A stretch of 64,000 nt of DNA, from contig CANTUZ010000003.1 in assembly GCA_947846985.1 (NCBI GenBank), positions 55,066,096 through 55,130,095 on the forward strand, given 5' to 3'. Shown here piece by piece: positions 23,272 to 38,300 of the stretch. Source of the stretch: Fratercula arctica (taxonomy: Eukaryota > Chordata > Aves > Charadriiformes > Alcidae). A program made the translations under genes and the position numbers. How positions within the stretch are numbered: the first letter of the stretch is position 1; every line of letters starts with the position of its first letter. The notes below the pieces were generated by a model. It ran no database searches and had not been told where the DNA came from. It saw only the letters and a list, made by a program, of their open reading frames with translations.

Positions 23272-26200
23272 CTGTGGAACAGCAAACACATTGATATGAA
23301 TTTTTATTTGATTTAATAATCCTTAAAACAGCTTACACTGTAAATGAGATAATCTGAAAAATTAACTATAGCTGCAATTCAAAAGTTACTTGCAAAGAAC
23401 TGAAGACTAAGCCTCTTGTACAGTACATTTACATTAATAATCTTGATTCTGAAATTATGAAGTACATAAATTGCACTTGTTATTACATTTTCAGCGTGAT
23501 AGTGGAAAAAAACCCCACCAACCTCTATGGTGATGAGTATTACTATCATCCACTCGAGGCGCAAAGCATGCTTTTCATTCAGGTGATTTCGCATTAGGTC
23601 TGTCAGCTCCATGCAGTGCTGAAGTTTCTCATTCATTACCTGCAAGAGATTCCAAATACGTGGGAAATCTGGATTCCATAAGTGGAATGAGATCACTAGC
23701 ACAATCCACAGAAGGGCTCACTGAACAGAACTAGAAAGGTGTTACCCCTTTGCTGCGAAAAAATAGAACAGGAAGTTCTGTAAGGCAACATGCACAAGCA
23801 ACAGCAGTTTCAATATAAAGGAGTCTGTTATTTCAATAACAGGAATTTAGATGTGCATCTGCAGGTATTAAACTGCTTCTGGGTGATATCTACTCATGAA
23901 AACAGCCATGAGCATAAAACACAGCTTATTTGAACACCTCAAAAGTAACTTAAGTATTTAAGGTTGCTATACCACCAGAAGAGGTAGTTTTCGTGCTTCT
24001 TACTCTGATTCAGCAGTAAGCATTGTGTTGCCCTTCGTTGAACTGACCTGAATGACCATGTCAGTAAGAAGACTGCTCCACATCTCATTTTTTTTAACTT
24101 GTTTTCTTGCACACATCTCAGAACAAGAATTAAATCTCCTCTTCTTATAACTATTTAAAGCCTAATTTAGTGGTTTGGGAAATAGGCAATCCATTCATGT
24201 GAGGCAGGGTTGGTAACCTAAGCTGGGTGAAAGATGCCAGTGGGTTATGAACACATGGAAAAGGGGATAGTACAGGATCTTATTGTTCTTTATTCAGTTT
24301 CTACAGTTAAAACAGACATTCATGGAGCAGTCTGTAACCCTGCTGAGCCAAAGACAGCTGATCTAAGTGTGGAAAATTTTTGTAAGAATAAGATGCCTAC
24401 CTTAACTCTGCGATTAATGTTGAGAAACTGGCAAGTCTTGTCATACAGCTCTTCCAGTTTTTCTCTATCCCAGTAGAAGTCCGGTGTTATGAGCAGGTCT
24501 GAACTGAGATTTATACGGTGTCTAAAAAGAATGGGTACTACAGTAGTTCAAAGTTCCTTTTGGTGATTACAGGACCAAATATTTACATAGCAGTTAAAAG
24601 AAAAAAGAAAGTTTTCCTGTAAAAAGTGTAATATGAAAAGAATCTAATTTCATAATAAAAATACAATTGTAGCAATTGTTTAAAACTGGTCCCATCTCCT
24701 GAAACTTTTCTGAGAACACTGTACTGTACAAGTTTTGAGCATAAATGACTTTTGCCTTACGGTAAAACTGCCTCCTGAACTTGTCACCTTCCTTAACTTT
24801 TGATAACTGCAGCGAAGTCCTTGACTATGCCAGTAGCTCGCTGAAGCTGTAGTAGTACATAAATTAAAAGTTACTGGGGAGCTCCTTAACAGGTTGTTTA
24901 TCTCCCAGTACTGCATGCTGGCTACGTGGGCATAGCGCAGGCTGTCTCAACATTATAAAGGCCAAGAGCTGAAATCTCCCACCCTTCACCTACTGCTCAC
25001 ATAAATCTTTGGACAATTAGAACATCATTGTTCATCACTAAACAGTTCTCCAAGTAGGGATATAAAATCCAATGTTTAAAATAGGAATTGTTTTTTTAAT
25101 TTACCTCTTTCTTTTCTGAGTTTTTTTTGTAAAAGAGCACGTAATGCTCTGTATTCCCAATGGCCAAATTTCACTTGAGAGGGGAAAACCCCCCGTTAAA
25201 TTCTTACAGTGTAGCAGCAGTTTCTGAGTAAGTCAAGGGAAGAATAGAACTCACAGAATAGTTTTACTAACTCTAGGCTGTAGTTAACAGTTCCACCTAC
25301 CCCTGTGCTTCCTCTCCTGGTATCCTTCGCATACTCTAGTATCTACTATGAGACATATGTTACTGGACCCAGGGAGGGAAAAGGGTGTGGAATTTGACCA
25401 TTTGCAATATGCTGCTTAATGCCTGTCTATAGTTGAGCTGCCACAGTGTGAGTGGTGAGACAGTGGATCCTCTGACTAACGTAACAGCACACACAGTCTC
25501 CAGCCAAAGGAAGGCTGATGGAATTCCCCCTCACCCCGCTCCGCTGTTTAGTGCATATTCTGGTCTTTGTATCATGCACAACTCAAAAATGAAGTTCTGT
25601 GTAATACAATGTCTTGGGTGTAACTAAAAAAGTTACCTTAATGCAAAGAGCTCTCCAATTTTCTGCATTACATCTGCATGAGACAGTTTCACCTTCCTTC
25701 GTGACTTCAGTATCTGTAAAGTAACAAGTTTTTCACTGCTTCATCAAGTAGCATGCACCAGAAGTTAAGTAGTCTGGAGTTCTACAGTGTGAAATATGTA
25801 TATGAGTTAAAATCTGAACGCATATCGTACTTATAAACATTTGAGTTTTGTTTGCTTAGTGCCTTGCTTATCTAGCTTTGTCAGAGTATCACCATGCAAT
25901 TGTTCAGCCAGGTTTTTCAATAAATCACTGAGTCGTCATCAGTATTTAGACAAAATCCTGGAGCATTTCTATGAATGATTTCCTGAACAAGAGATCATTT
26001 GGTTTTTCTTCCGACTATTGTTAAGTCATGACAGTGTTCTTTTACCTCGCCACAACTTAGCCTTTTTATAGACTTTTTCTTTACAACAATGTATTACCAT
26101 TTATTTCCTTCATAAAAAACCAATAAAAATTATGTTTTCTCTTTTGAACCCTACGCATCTCATTTTTATATGCGACCTCATATGGGCTTTGTAGTTTAAT

Positions 26201-29200
26201 TAAGTCTCATGAAAAACTGTGGTTTAAGTAATTCACTCAAACTCTTCATTATATTCAAGTTAAAGCATGCTACTTTCAGCCCAAGCTGCCACACACTGTG
26301 TTTGGCCAGGTTTTTAAATGCTGCTTGTCCTGTTACACATACACATTCAACAGTGGCAGGTGACAGCGGCACAACATGGGAAACATTATTCCAATGGAGA
26401 ACCCAACTCCCAACCCTTTAAACACTGATGATTTCTTGTCCCACCACTTTGCAGGTGTTCTGAGTGTCTCTATGTTGATGGCTTTACCACCAAATGTGTT
26501 AAGCATTCAATTGCTTTTTCCATATCCTCAGCTGCGTGTAGACTGATCCTTTGCAAAGCAGAGGAGAAAAGGAAGGGAGAGGTACAAACAAGACCTCACC
26601 TCAGGAATTGACTGGATAGATTCCACGAAGTTATCCAATAACGATTCCCAAATAGCCAGCTTTACTGCAACACAGAGTCAACAAAGCAGAACACTGTGAG
26701 AGGTATTTCAAATAATCGTAACTTTAAATCTGCCAACATGCTGCTTCAAGACACGTACAAACATTATTTGCAGCAAGTTACCATTAGTATTCTACAATCA
26801 ATGTTCATACATCTACGGACAAATCTGGGTTGGGCACTGACACAGCTCTACATGCAGAACCACCCCGAGCTCAGCTCTCTTCTCCCAGTGATCAGTTCAG
26901 ATCCTGCAGAGTTTTTGCTTCAGCTCAGAAGTTGCGTGTTTAAGTGCTCTACTGTATGTACGAAGCCTTTGCAAACTACATTCCAAGGAGGCTAGAGAAA
27001 ATGAGCTGTGTGGAGTCAGGCTGACTTCATGTGGTGCCACTCAAGCATCTCCGCTGCATTTCTAGTGTCCTGCAAAATTCTTGTTCTCCATTTGTCCAAT
27101 ACTTGATGCAGGATGCTCAAACCACGGAGAGTTAGCTTGTGTAGACACCCCCCCTGTACTTGTTGAAGCTAACGTCAAACTTAAGCAATCTTCTCATTTT
27201 GTTTTTATGTGACTATACTGCTCACTGAAGATGTAACTTCTCTTCTATGGAAGCTGTTCAGCACGGGCAATGGCCACACGAATTCTACTATGCCTCAGCT
27301 TGAGTCTGGAAAGATGTTTCTACAGGAAGAACAGGCCTTTGTTCTTTAGTCCGCAGATTCCCAGACAAGAATGGTTTAACAACAGATCAAAAAAACAACC
27401 CCATTCACTCAGAAAAGTTAATTAGGGAAGATATAATTGTCAAAATTAACTCTTTCGAGTTAGTAACCGATAGTATCACCTAGTCAGGACACTGATCCTA
27501 AGTCCAATGCCAAGCATTTTTCACAGTCATCTTTTGAATAGAGAGGCCTAATCCAAGTCACTGACTTAAATGACATTTAATTTAGCCCTTGAAAAAAAGC
27601 CAATAGGCATTTCACCTATCACCAATTATTTGACAGAGGTTGGTTTCTGCTGTGTCATAAATGTGACTTGGACTGTACTTGCAACCTTAATCTTTATTGA
27701 ACATTATTGAACTGTTTTCCTTTATGATGTGCATGTCTCACACTAATATAAATTGGTACTAATTATCTCCTGGGAATAAATCGCTTGCTCCATTATATAT
27801 GGCAGTACTCTTCCATGCAGTGGCTCTATGAATATGAAAACTATAGAGAACAAAATTATTTTTTTCTCAATAGCTCTTCTTTCGACAGTTAAGAACCATT
27901 TAGTTATGCTGTACTCCTTGATCAAATGGTGCATCACTTCAAAAACAGGCGTTCTGTTTCTTGATGTCCCTTCTGTTTAAAGGTGCGCTTCCCCAAATGC
28001 TACAGGAATCCTATAATTTACCCTAAAAGCAGTAGGGCTAGACAGACCAGATTTCCTTTAAAGGTCTTTTCGAGGACGGTCTTACTGCTGCTCGCTTCTA
28101 CTCCCACTTCCTACCTCATTCGAGGTCTGAAGCAGCAGAGAGGTGTATTTCCTCAAGCAGCAGCACCACTGCTGAGCCTGACTTCTTCCCAGTGCTTCCC
28201 GCTGCCTCCTGCCATGGCTAATAAGCTTGGAAAACACTATCTGTGACTCCCGTCCACACCTTTAATACCAGTACACCTCCACACCTGGGAATCGCTGCTC
28301 TACATTACTTCTTTAGCTGGCATCTGACTTTTTCTGTTAGAGGAAATTATGTCAGGATGAATTACCTCAGATTACTGACAGGTTTCTAATACTGGACTCT
28401 ACACTTGTTGCTGTCCTAAAATAGTTCTCAAGGGTGGGGAACAGGATGCTCAGTAGAATGTGTACCTTTTGCAGACTGTGTCTCTTACAGTGCGTTGTTC
28501 ATCTTCAAGATGATTTACATTGAATGAGGTAATTCCAATTTACAGAAAACAAAGTAAAAGCTTTGAAAACAAGTCCTCCCACTGAAGCACAATCAATCTT
28601 TACACAGTTTGCCTTTGTCACTGTACAGGTCCCACTTACAATGATATTTCACAGAATCTGTAGCATAGACTGACAATTACAAAAAATATTAACTTACCAG
28701 AAAGACAAAGGGCATTTGAAAAAGCAAATTTCTGCAGAACAACTTCTTCACTATCCAGCTCAGAATTTAACAAGATTTCTCCTTTATGAAGCTTTGACTG
28801 GCCTCTGTAAAACAGGATTGAAGCATTTTCATTGACTAAGCCACCAGCGAAGGAACATTTAAAGAACAATCAACGATGCAAGAAAGGTTGGTTGTTTATT
28901 TATATAAAGCATGCCATATCTATACGGATATCATCCCCATCCTTCCATTTTACTCATGCTCAGCCTGACAATAACTAAAACAAATGACTGAAAATTAGTT
29001 TCTCAGTTTAAGACTAGTATTATGACCAAGTTTTCTAGGTTTAAACGCAACTGCAGCAAGCTATGGTGGTAACTACAGCATTACTTATATACACACAGAT
29101 GATTCAGAGTGCAGGAGAGAGGCCAGCATCCTGCTTACTCTTTCTCCTGTATTATCTGTTTTCCTTTTCTTCTGCCACTTTTATCAACATCGCTCCCTCC

Positions 29201-32200
29201 CTGCTATGATGTTACTTTCCCTGAAACCTCTGTTGCATAGGGGGCCAGGAACAAAGAAAAGGGGGCATGAGAGTCATTCAACGTATCACGTCAATCTCAC
29301 TCTGAAACTTGCACAAATACAACGGAATATGTGAGGAATCATAAGTTACACAACTGGACAGTACATGCAGTTTTCAAATGGCCAGGAAAAAAGAAAAACC
29401 TGTCCTCTTATCAGGTTACCTTAAATTAGCTCAACCTCATTAGCTCAGCTCCTAGTGTTATAGTGTCCTGTCTAGGAGTTGGTTTTTGGTGCTGTTGGAA
29501 AATTACAGATAATTTTTGTAACCATTCACATTGAGAAATATTTCTGTAGAGATCATTTGCTCCCCATGATGAAAAAACATTATTTAACAAGGCAAGACAA
29601 CTTGACAAATTTCTCATTCCACAGTATTCAAGTTGTAACTTTCCTAGGAAGTGAAGTATGTGCAGAGTTACATCTTTGCATATGAATCTAGATGGCACTA
29701 AGGAAAGCTTATGCAGAAAATCCTCTTTAAAATCAGATTTGTCTCAATGCGTATTTACTTTTTTCTATGAGGTACATAGTTTCTGTTTGGGATTGCTGAA
29801 GAACATGTTCAGCTGTGTGGGCACGGAGCTTCGTAATTTACAAAATCTAGCGCATAACCAAGTCACAAAGGCCATTACTTGGAAGTTCAGCAGCTCAGCA
29901 AAATTTGTCAATTTAGATTTACTGTTTTCTCCTTTCCTCATTGTACTCATTTGAGAAAGAGTAAGGAAAAGTGTATTTTTACTAGCTGCTTTTGCTTGAA
30001 TTTATTTTAGATGTCTATCAGCTTTTTGTATCAAGAGTGCCTGAAGATACTTACTCTCCTATTCTATAGTTCATCTCTTCATTCTCCCAATGGACTAGTG
30101 CAACTTCATATGGCTGAATTTCATGCTGCTCCAGCACTCGCATTATATTCTTCATCTAAGAAAAAGACAATTGCACACACAGGAACAGTTACCATGCAGT
30201 ATACTATCACTCTACAAAGATTTCACATATAATAGGTTGATGAATACAACTTTCATGCTGAAGTTATTTAAATAACAACAAATAGGTGTGATAAGTACAG
30301 AAGTGATGATTAACAGAGTTTACTTCTGAAGCTATCTGTCGCTGCGTGGAAGAATTTGCGGCTATGAACAACTGCAAGGAATCTGAAGGCTAAAACGTCA
30401 TTTAATGTTTGCATACCTGAAACAGGGTAAGGATTAACCACAGCAGCAGTAAAGACAACGCAGACGTATTCAGTGTTATAACAACAAGCTGTACAAGATT
30501 TTTGGGGATATCCGTGTGCGGAAATTAATCTTTAGGATAAGTACATCAGGTGACTGTTTCTGCCAAAATTACTAGTTTGCTGCTAAAATCAATAGTTTTG
30601 TTTCAGCTAGCAGAGGTTGGGTTATATTACAGAAATCCTTTACCACTACAGAAATCTGTAAAAAAGGTTTCAGCTGCCCACATTCAACCCTGTAAACAGT
30701 TAAACGTGCAATTTTACTTGCAGAAGGAATCATTTTATATTCTAGCACACTAAAACATGATGCAGGAAGAAAGAGCCCTTTTCTCTCACAAAACTTTCTC
30801 CTCTGATACCTGATTTAGGATCCCTCATCCTTGTTCCTTTCCATGTGCTACAAGGCTCCCTTCATAAAAATAATTCTGCAATTAGAACAAATTCTGAAGT
30901 AAAAAAAGCACTCACCTACAGGGTTTTAAAAGGCACTTAGCTACACAACAGCTAATAAAAAAAATCCAAACACACCACAATACACTTTTGATGCCTAAAT
31001 TCTTTAAAGAGATGAATCTTCTACTAAGTCATACTTAAAACACACTCTTCAAAATAACAGATAATAGTTAATCTTTTAGTGCAAAACTGTATGCTAGTAA
31101 ATTGTTCATGAAGCATATTCCACAGGTTACATACTCCAAAAAAAAAAAAAATCTGTTGGATCACCTGCAAGAGGGATTTTCTTTGCAGTGGTGGCTTTCT
31201 TCATTGCTTTCAATAATTTTAGGTGACACTATTTTTGTAAGAAACAATAAAATTTTTCACTAAAAAACCCCCAACCCTACAGCTGCAACTGCTTGTTTCA
31301 TAATCCTGAATTTAATATTAGCATGACTAGTACCTGCCATATATTCCAAATCTTGTGGTATAAAAAGGATATGAAAAATTATTTTCATTTTTTAAGCAAG
31401 GCAGTGTCGGCTGCTAGGTCAGTCAGCCCGGCCAACCAGCTATGCTGTGTCCAGGGGCAGTTCAGCAATGCAAACCCCGCTAACCCAATGCCAGAGTTAA
31501 TAGCCAATCCATAATGTAGCATGCCAGACTTCAAAAGCGTGTTCACTTGGATCCAAGTGCTCCAGCTGGCTTTGTGAAGTCATTACTAATACAGTAATAA
31601 TTATGCTGTTAATAGACTAACAGTCCCTTCCAGAACTACAACCAGCTCAGGCTTCCCAGGGCCAGTACAGAGCAAGATTTAACAAAGCTTTACAGACCGT
31701 AACCGATTCTGTGAGATTCATGCGTCTTGTAAGATGCATACTTCCAAAGTTCTTCCATTGCTCTGGATAATGAGAAGTTGTACTTGAGTGCTAGCTTTTT
31801 TATCTATTCAGAGGAATACAAAGGCTTCCACTGACTGATGTGAGTTTCATCAAGGCCCAGCCTAATTTTATAAAGGGACTACCTGTGACACAGTACATTT
31901 CATGAGAAGATATGTTCTGAATCCACCAAATGCAAATTCTTGCTATTACAGGCAATCACGTCACACAATTTCCTTTAAAAAAAAAAAAAAAGAAAGCTAT
32001 GACACTCCACCTCAAAGCTAGCTTTGCTTTTTGCCCTTGCTATTTTTGGTGGGGAAGTTGTTGCACAACCATCCTACACAGGTATTTGAAAAGGGTATTT
32101 TACATTTTAAATTCCTAATCATGATTAGTCTGTAGTTATTACTTCTTCTGTTAAGTGCCCGTTAGTATAAAATAGTTTTTCTTCTCCTAACAGTCATTCA

Positions 32201-32306
32201 GGAGTACTTTTAAAAAGCAATTTTGTCCATTCACAGTGATTCTCTACGTTCTGTTTTACTGAATTACTTTCAGTTTCTGTTCTACAGACCAGTCTGGGCT
32301 TGTTTG

Positions 32307-32337
<31 letters not shown>

Positions 32338-35300
32338 TTGTTTCATTTCATTAAAACGTGTGCATAAAAACACCTCCTCTATTTAAGCAAGTTGTTTGGA
32401 AGTTAAAATTTTGACTATGATTTCAATAAACAGAAAGAGGCAGTTTTCCTCTCCTTTTATAAATAAAGCTAGCAAGGGACCAACTAAAGTAACTAGCGCT
32501 GACAAGGAAAACATGGTATGAAATTTTCAAAGGTACTTAAGCATGTACAACAAAATGAGATTTTTCAGAGTACTCCAGGGGGCAGAGGTGCCCAAATCAT
32601 AAAAATCAAGAGCAGTTAGTCAGCTAGTCTTCGGTAATACCTGTGAATCAGTAGCATAGTTACAGCCATAGCATCCTAAGTGTGCTACAGGCAAGGTTTG
32701 AAGGGAGAACTAGTATCTTTTTGTAGGCCAGCTGATATACTGAAACCCCCCAAAACAGACAGGAAATCAGGAACATTTCAGGTCTGAAACAGAAAAAGTG
32801 AACTTGAATCCAGAAATTGTTCATGTCTGGAAACAATTGCTCTGTATTTTGATTTACTTTAATGAAAATCCTCCTGTGAACTTCTGTGCACCTCAGTACC
32901 ATCTATTTAATACACCATTTAATTTCACATAATCTACCTGTATCAGGTATAAGATCAATACTTTTTCTCTTTGCATCTAGAATCCAGTTTTATTTAACCA
33001 TTTAATCAATACATTAAAAAATTAAAATAACTATATATATTGATAAAAATAGATATGCCTGTGGCATACCCCTCTTGGGCAGCAAAGAGCACCAAATTAT
33101 CGTAAGGGGTATGTCATTTCAGTATCAACATATATTAACAATTATACTAACCAATAAAAAATCTTCCTTCAGGAAAGCTGCTAACTGGTAGAAGCATGAA
33201 ACAGCATTAAAAAGGTGATTACAAATTTTGTCGCTTTCAAAGTTATCCAAAAGTAAGTTTTGAATAGTTTTGACTTAAATGGCTCTAGAATGATCCTCCT
33301 CTTCTAACACATTTTCTGTTACATTAGTGCCTTTCAAAAAACCATTCACAGGTTGATTTTTCTGATCTACTTCTTCAGGATGTAGAGCTGCCAAGAATCT
33401 TCTATTTGTCAATCTCACTAGATTAATGCTTCAGATTTCTGGCCTTAAGTAGAAAATGTTATCCACTTGGTACGTTACACATATATTTGCTAATTTTGTG
33501 CAGCAAGTCAAGTTTCAAAGGTGATATATCAGCAACCCACACACTTGGGGGCAGCAGCAGGCAAGCACCTGCAATCATTAGGGGAAGTCCTTTTCCTTCA
33601 TGGAGAGATCCAAGCTTTGTGGCACTGACAGAACATCTGCTTATAACATTTTAACAAACAGTTTTGCTTTACTTACACTTTTCTCTTCCACATTCCAAAA
33701 CACAACAGCCCCTTCCCTGTGAATTCAAGGAAAAACTGAGGTGTAATCATACCATTTTAGATGTTTTTCAATGCAATACTCATTGTACAGTGGCAATTTT
33801 TGTCACTGTGAATCAAGAAATTTAATACTATCTTCACAAAAACTACATAATATTTGCTTTTTAACCATAGCTTAATGAAAAAACACAAGAAGGTAAGTTA
33901 TTTTTTAACCATTTAAATAATTCTGATTTTTTTTTTTTAAATCGTTCTGATTGGACAGTTATTCCTTGAGTTTCATGAGGTAATACGACGCAATGATCTA
34001 ACAAGTTGCAACACTTCTTTCACATCATTGTTATTATTTTATTAATAACATTATTTTATTAATGTTTTGGGCATGATTTATAGCTTACCTGAAGAAAAAA
34101 ATCATGCCAGGATCATCTTCTTTTGCAGATTTCTCAGTACCAATCACCAAAACGTTTGCAGCATCTAGTTTGAAATAATGAAAAAATTGAAGAATTAGTC
34201 AAACTCCTAAACATGATGGCTATAAGCATATAATTCCACGTTAACAGTTACATGCAAACACATCAGTCAGTCCCTTATTTTATTTGCCTGACGGAAATGC
34301 TTGCCAGGAAACAACTACAATATCAAACTACATTGCTTCTCTGAAGTGTCACACTCCATAGACAGACTGAGCCACTATGTTGATCTTCACTGGAATCTTT
34401 AGTTAATGAAATGTAACAGCTTTGAAGAACAAAAGAGTTAAGGGAAAACTGATGCAGGGCACAGTAAATAACCAGGAACAGAATACAGAAGTGGACACGC
34501 AATGCAAGTGAACTATGGAAGTTGCCCACAGAGACATTACCATTGAAATCTACTTGCCCAGAAGATCTTTCTCTTTTCTGTATAGTAACGGACTAATCTG
34601 CACTCAAATTGTAATGACTTTGTTTTGACAGTCAGAAACTTGAAAAAGCATACCCCCAAGACAGGAGCGGGCACATCTGCACTCTCCTTCAGATCAGAAG
34701 TGTGCTTTTCAAACAAATCTTCCAGACACCCTCATTTACCACACTTCTGATGTGCACTGGAAAACAGTGTCAGAGTACACAAACTGGATTTTTTTTTTCT
34801 TTTGCGTTAAATTAAACTGAAAGAGGAGCTCCAAAAATGCACCTATGGTACTCCAACTGCTAACGGGCATTTGTTACAAAGGACCAGACTCGAGCTAGTG
34901 TAAGGAGAATGCCCCACAACTTACAAAATGTAGACACTGGGTTCTCAAAACAGAGTTTTGGTTTTTTTCCTTACAAGTCTGCCCCACTGTACTACTCACT
35001 AATGTAGACAGAGTTTTAAGTTCTGATGTGGTGTTGACCAAAAAAAAGGTTACTTTCCAGCATGACTAATTTTGTTGCAGAACTAGTGGAAATTGGATGA
35101 GCAAAAAGTCCCTACCTCTATTATAAAGTGAGACTCTGCAAAAAGGAATTTGCAGGGCCTAACATCTAAGCCTTAAGAAGTTCAACCCCTTTGCAGAAAG
35201 ATCACAAGTCAAGTGACAAGGCATCAAATTCAGCCTGTGAACAAATTCCACTCCCTGCTTTCCTGCTCATGCCATAGAGGCCAGGTAGACCAAGGCAGCA

Positions 35301-38300
35301 GAGAGAGATGACTAAGTATCAGATACACTTTTGCTAATACCTGAATTGAGACCACACAGGTGGTCTGTATGAACTCTTTTAAGACTTTTCTTTCACTTGC
35401 TGTTCCAGTTCAGAAACACATGCTTTGATGAATCACTAGAGCAAGTTTTGGGTGTGAAGTTTGAGTTCACCATGGAAGAAACATTTGTCTGCATTTTCCA
35501 TTTGCCTTTTCAAATATCACCCTTCTCTTTATTCACCCACTCCAGCCAAAACATACGCAATTGAAAAGAATTTGCTCCATTGTAAGTAGAGCTACAGGAT
35601 CTGCCTCTAAAATGTTTTAAAAGAGATCAAACCCAAGAATAATGCTTAGGAAGAACACTACAAACCACCAAATCCACAGAGAAACTGCTGATTTAGATCC
35701 CTATGTGCTAATATTTTTTGATTTTCCAAGATTCAATGTTTGAGTTCATAACCAACCACTGCTACATGCACAAGCCAACCACCACAACACATCTGCTGGC
35801 ACAATCCAACATCCTTTCATCACTGCTTCCTCCAAACTTTTGATAAACAGAGTATCTATTGTGAGGAGTCAAAAACACACCATAAAGAAATGAAAGAACT
35901 GGCAAAACCCACACTCCCAGGGTAAAATACCAGCAACATCTGCCTTATGATAATTCAGTCATGCTGGAGATAGAAACTTTGTACAATCTCAAAGCTGTGA
36001 AACCAGTGTTGCTTTTAATACAAAGAAACAACAAGGAACATGAAGCTTATACTCTACGGGACCGTGTCTTTCCACGTTCACTTTTCTGAGCAAGATGATC
36101 ATTAGTAAATCTTGTGTTTGAAAGAGACCCACTGGAGCATTATTGCACTTGGATTATGAAATGTTTGAGAGGCAACCAGATATTTGATAACCTCTACTAT
36201 CTGTCATTGTCTTAGCTTCATATAATCTGTTCATTCAAAAAAAAAAAAAAAAAGCATTCTCTGCCAACATATGAAAATCACAGCTGTTCTAGGGCATAAA
36301 GTTCCTTAAGCTATAAAAAGCTCCATTTGTTTTTCTCTTGTAGCATACTTCAGCTATTTCCAAGCCACGCTTTCCCAGGTCTTCAGAAATACTTTGTATG
36401 GAAACCAGAACCAATTATTTTGCTGAAGCCTAGTTAAGTGCAGCATTCAAGAATTGCTAAGATATATCTGGCCCAATTAAAAAAAAAAAAAAAAGTATCA
36501 ACTGCATTCTCTTTACTAGAACTAAGCATTTATGTATATATCTCTTTAATTTCACTTAGTCAGCAAGATTCTCTCTTGCATGCCTCCTCTCTGACCCTCA
36601 GTGATTTACATTAATAGAAATGTGTGTATGGAAAGGAGATGCAACACAAATAACAAACCCGTTTGGACAGCTGAAGCACTACGGTGCTTCACATTACTGA
36701 AAGATTAATTAAAATAAAGAAAAGTTTCAGAATTTTTTCAGTTAGCGAACTTCTATAGGAATTATTTGTATCAGAAAATTTCCAAATTTATTTTTCCTGC
36801 ATGCATCTAATTTTGCAATACTTCTAGTGTTATTGTAATTGTGGGAAAATTTATCATAGGGTAACAGTAAGTGCTGGTTATATTGCTATTCTGAAAGGTT
36901 TAGTTGTGGGGTTTTTAGGCAAATGGAATTTTTAAGCAAAGCAATATTTTTATAGGCAGTATGATATATTCCAGAGTATTACCAGAATAAGAATACATGA
37001 AGTTATAAAAATTATATACCTCACCCATATTTCATTTCCCAAGGTATAACATTGCTTTTAATATGTTTCAAAAATCTACCTCTAGGCAAACTTGTTATTT
37101 CAACATATCCATGTGAAGTCAGGTCATGACACAGATTACCAAGATGATATTCATCTGCTGTTGCAAAGGCTGTGCACTGCATCAGATTCTGTGCCAAAGG
37201 AATAAAGATTTGAGTTAGGGCAAGGCTGAAGCAAGATGTTCATAAGACAATCGTTTGCCTCAAATTTATCACGAGGGTGACATTTTTCATTTATTCACTC
37301 TATTCTACGACATCATTGGCGTGCTGCCCACCTGGTGTACAAATACTATTGCGATTACTTGCTCCCTGTTAAGTGGGAAAGCAAATCACAGACTGAGATC
37401 AAACCAGGTGACATAAGTAAGTCACACCAAAAAACTTTGTGATAGACCTATAAAGTGTAAGTCACACCAAAAAACTTTGTGATTGAGCCACAAAGTGAAC
37501 CCTTCTTCCCTGAATGCAAATCGAATGCTTTAACAGTAGTGCTACACTTGCTACTGCTCTCCCATCCTATAGTTTATGACATACTTGGCTGACCATTGAA
37601 ATCAAAAGCAAGACACACCCAATATCAGCTTTAACATTCATATTTTAAAGATAAATGGAGTTCAACAATCCCAGCCTGCTTGTCAAGCAGAAGTTCCAAC
37701 AGTAAACATGATGTTCTTCCAAGCAGAAAGCTCACTGCCCAGGTAAGCTCCAGGGTGTGAGCCAGCACAGCACCGCAACACAGAAAGTCTCAGATCTTCT
37801 GGGACAGTTGTAGGTGCTGCAGATCTAGTGTCCCCCCCTGAGCTGAATCTTGCACTAACAACATGGTCCTGACTGACACCACAGTCAGTCTACAACAGCA
37901 AGAATTTGCCTCAATATTCCACAATCATATATAACTAAAATGCCATATTGAAACAAATGACTGGAAAAGTGATACTGACTCGCAATGAAACTGACTCATG
38001 CATGGCAAAGAAATCAAAAACTCATCTGTGTAAAGATTTTCTTCATTAAACAAACAAGTCACAATAAACTGATCTACAAATTCTACTACTCATTCTAAGT
38101 GGGTTTCTTTGTTCTGATACCATGTATGTCCCATGATAATGTTTTTCAGTACAATGTAGTGGAAGATATCCAGAAAGTAATGTGCCTCATTATGGATCAG
38201 TCACTTCCCAACTTTTTGTAACTAATACAAACAGGAATGTAACTAACAACAAATGAACAAAAGAACTGTACTCATCTGCAAGCATTTATACCCACAATAC

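Noticed and set aside
23379..23522. Extension of RMND1 exon 11 as the true C-terminus.
   Set aside because: The terminal exon at 23239-23271 restores a close match to the human C-terminus; the extension is kept only as a possible retained-intron form.
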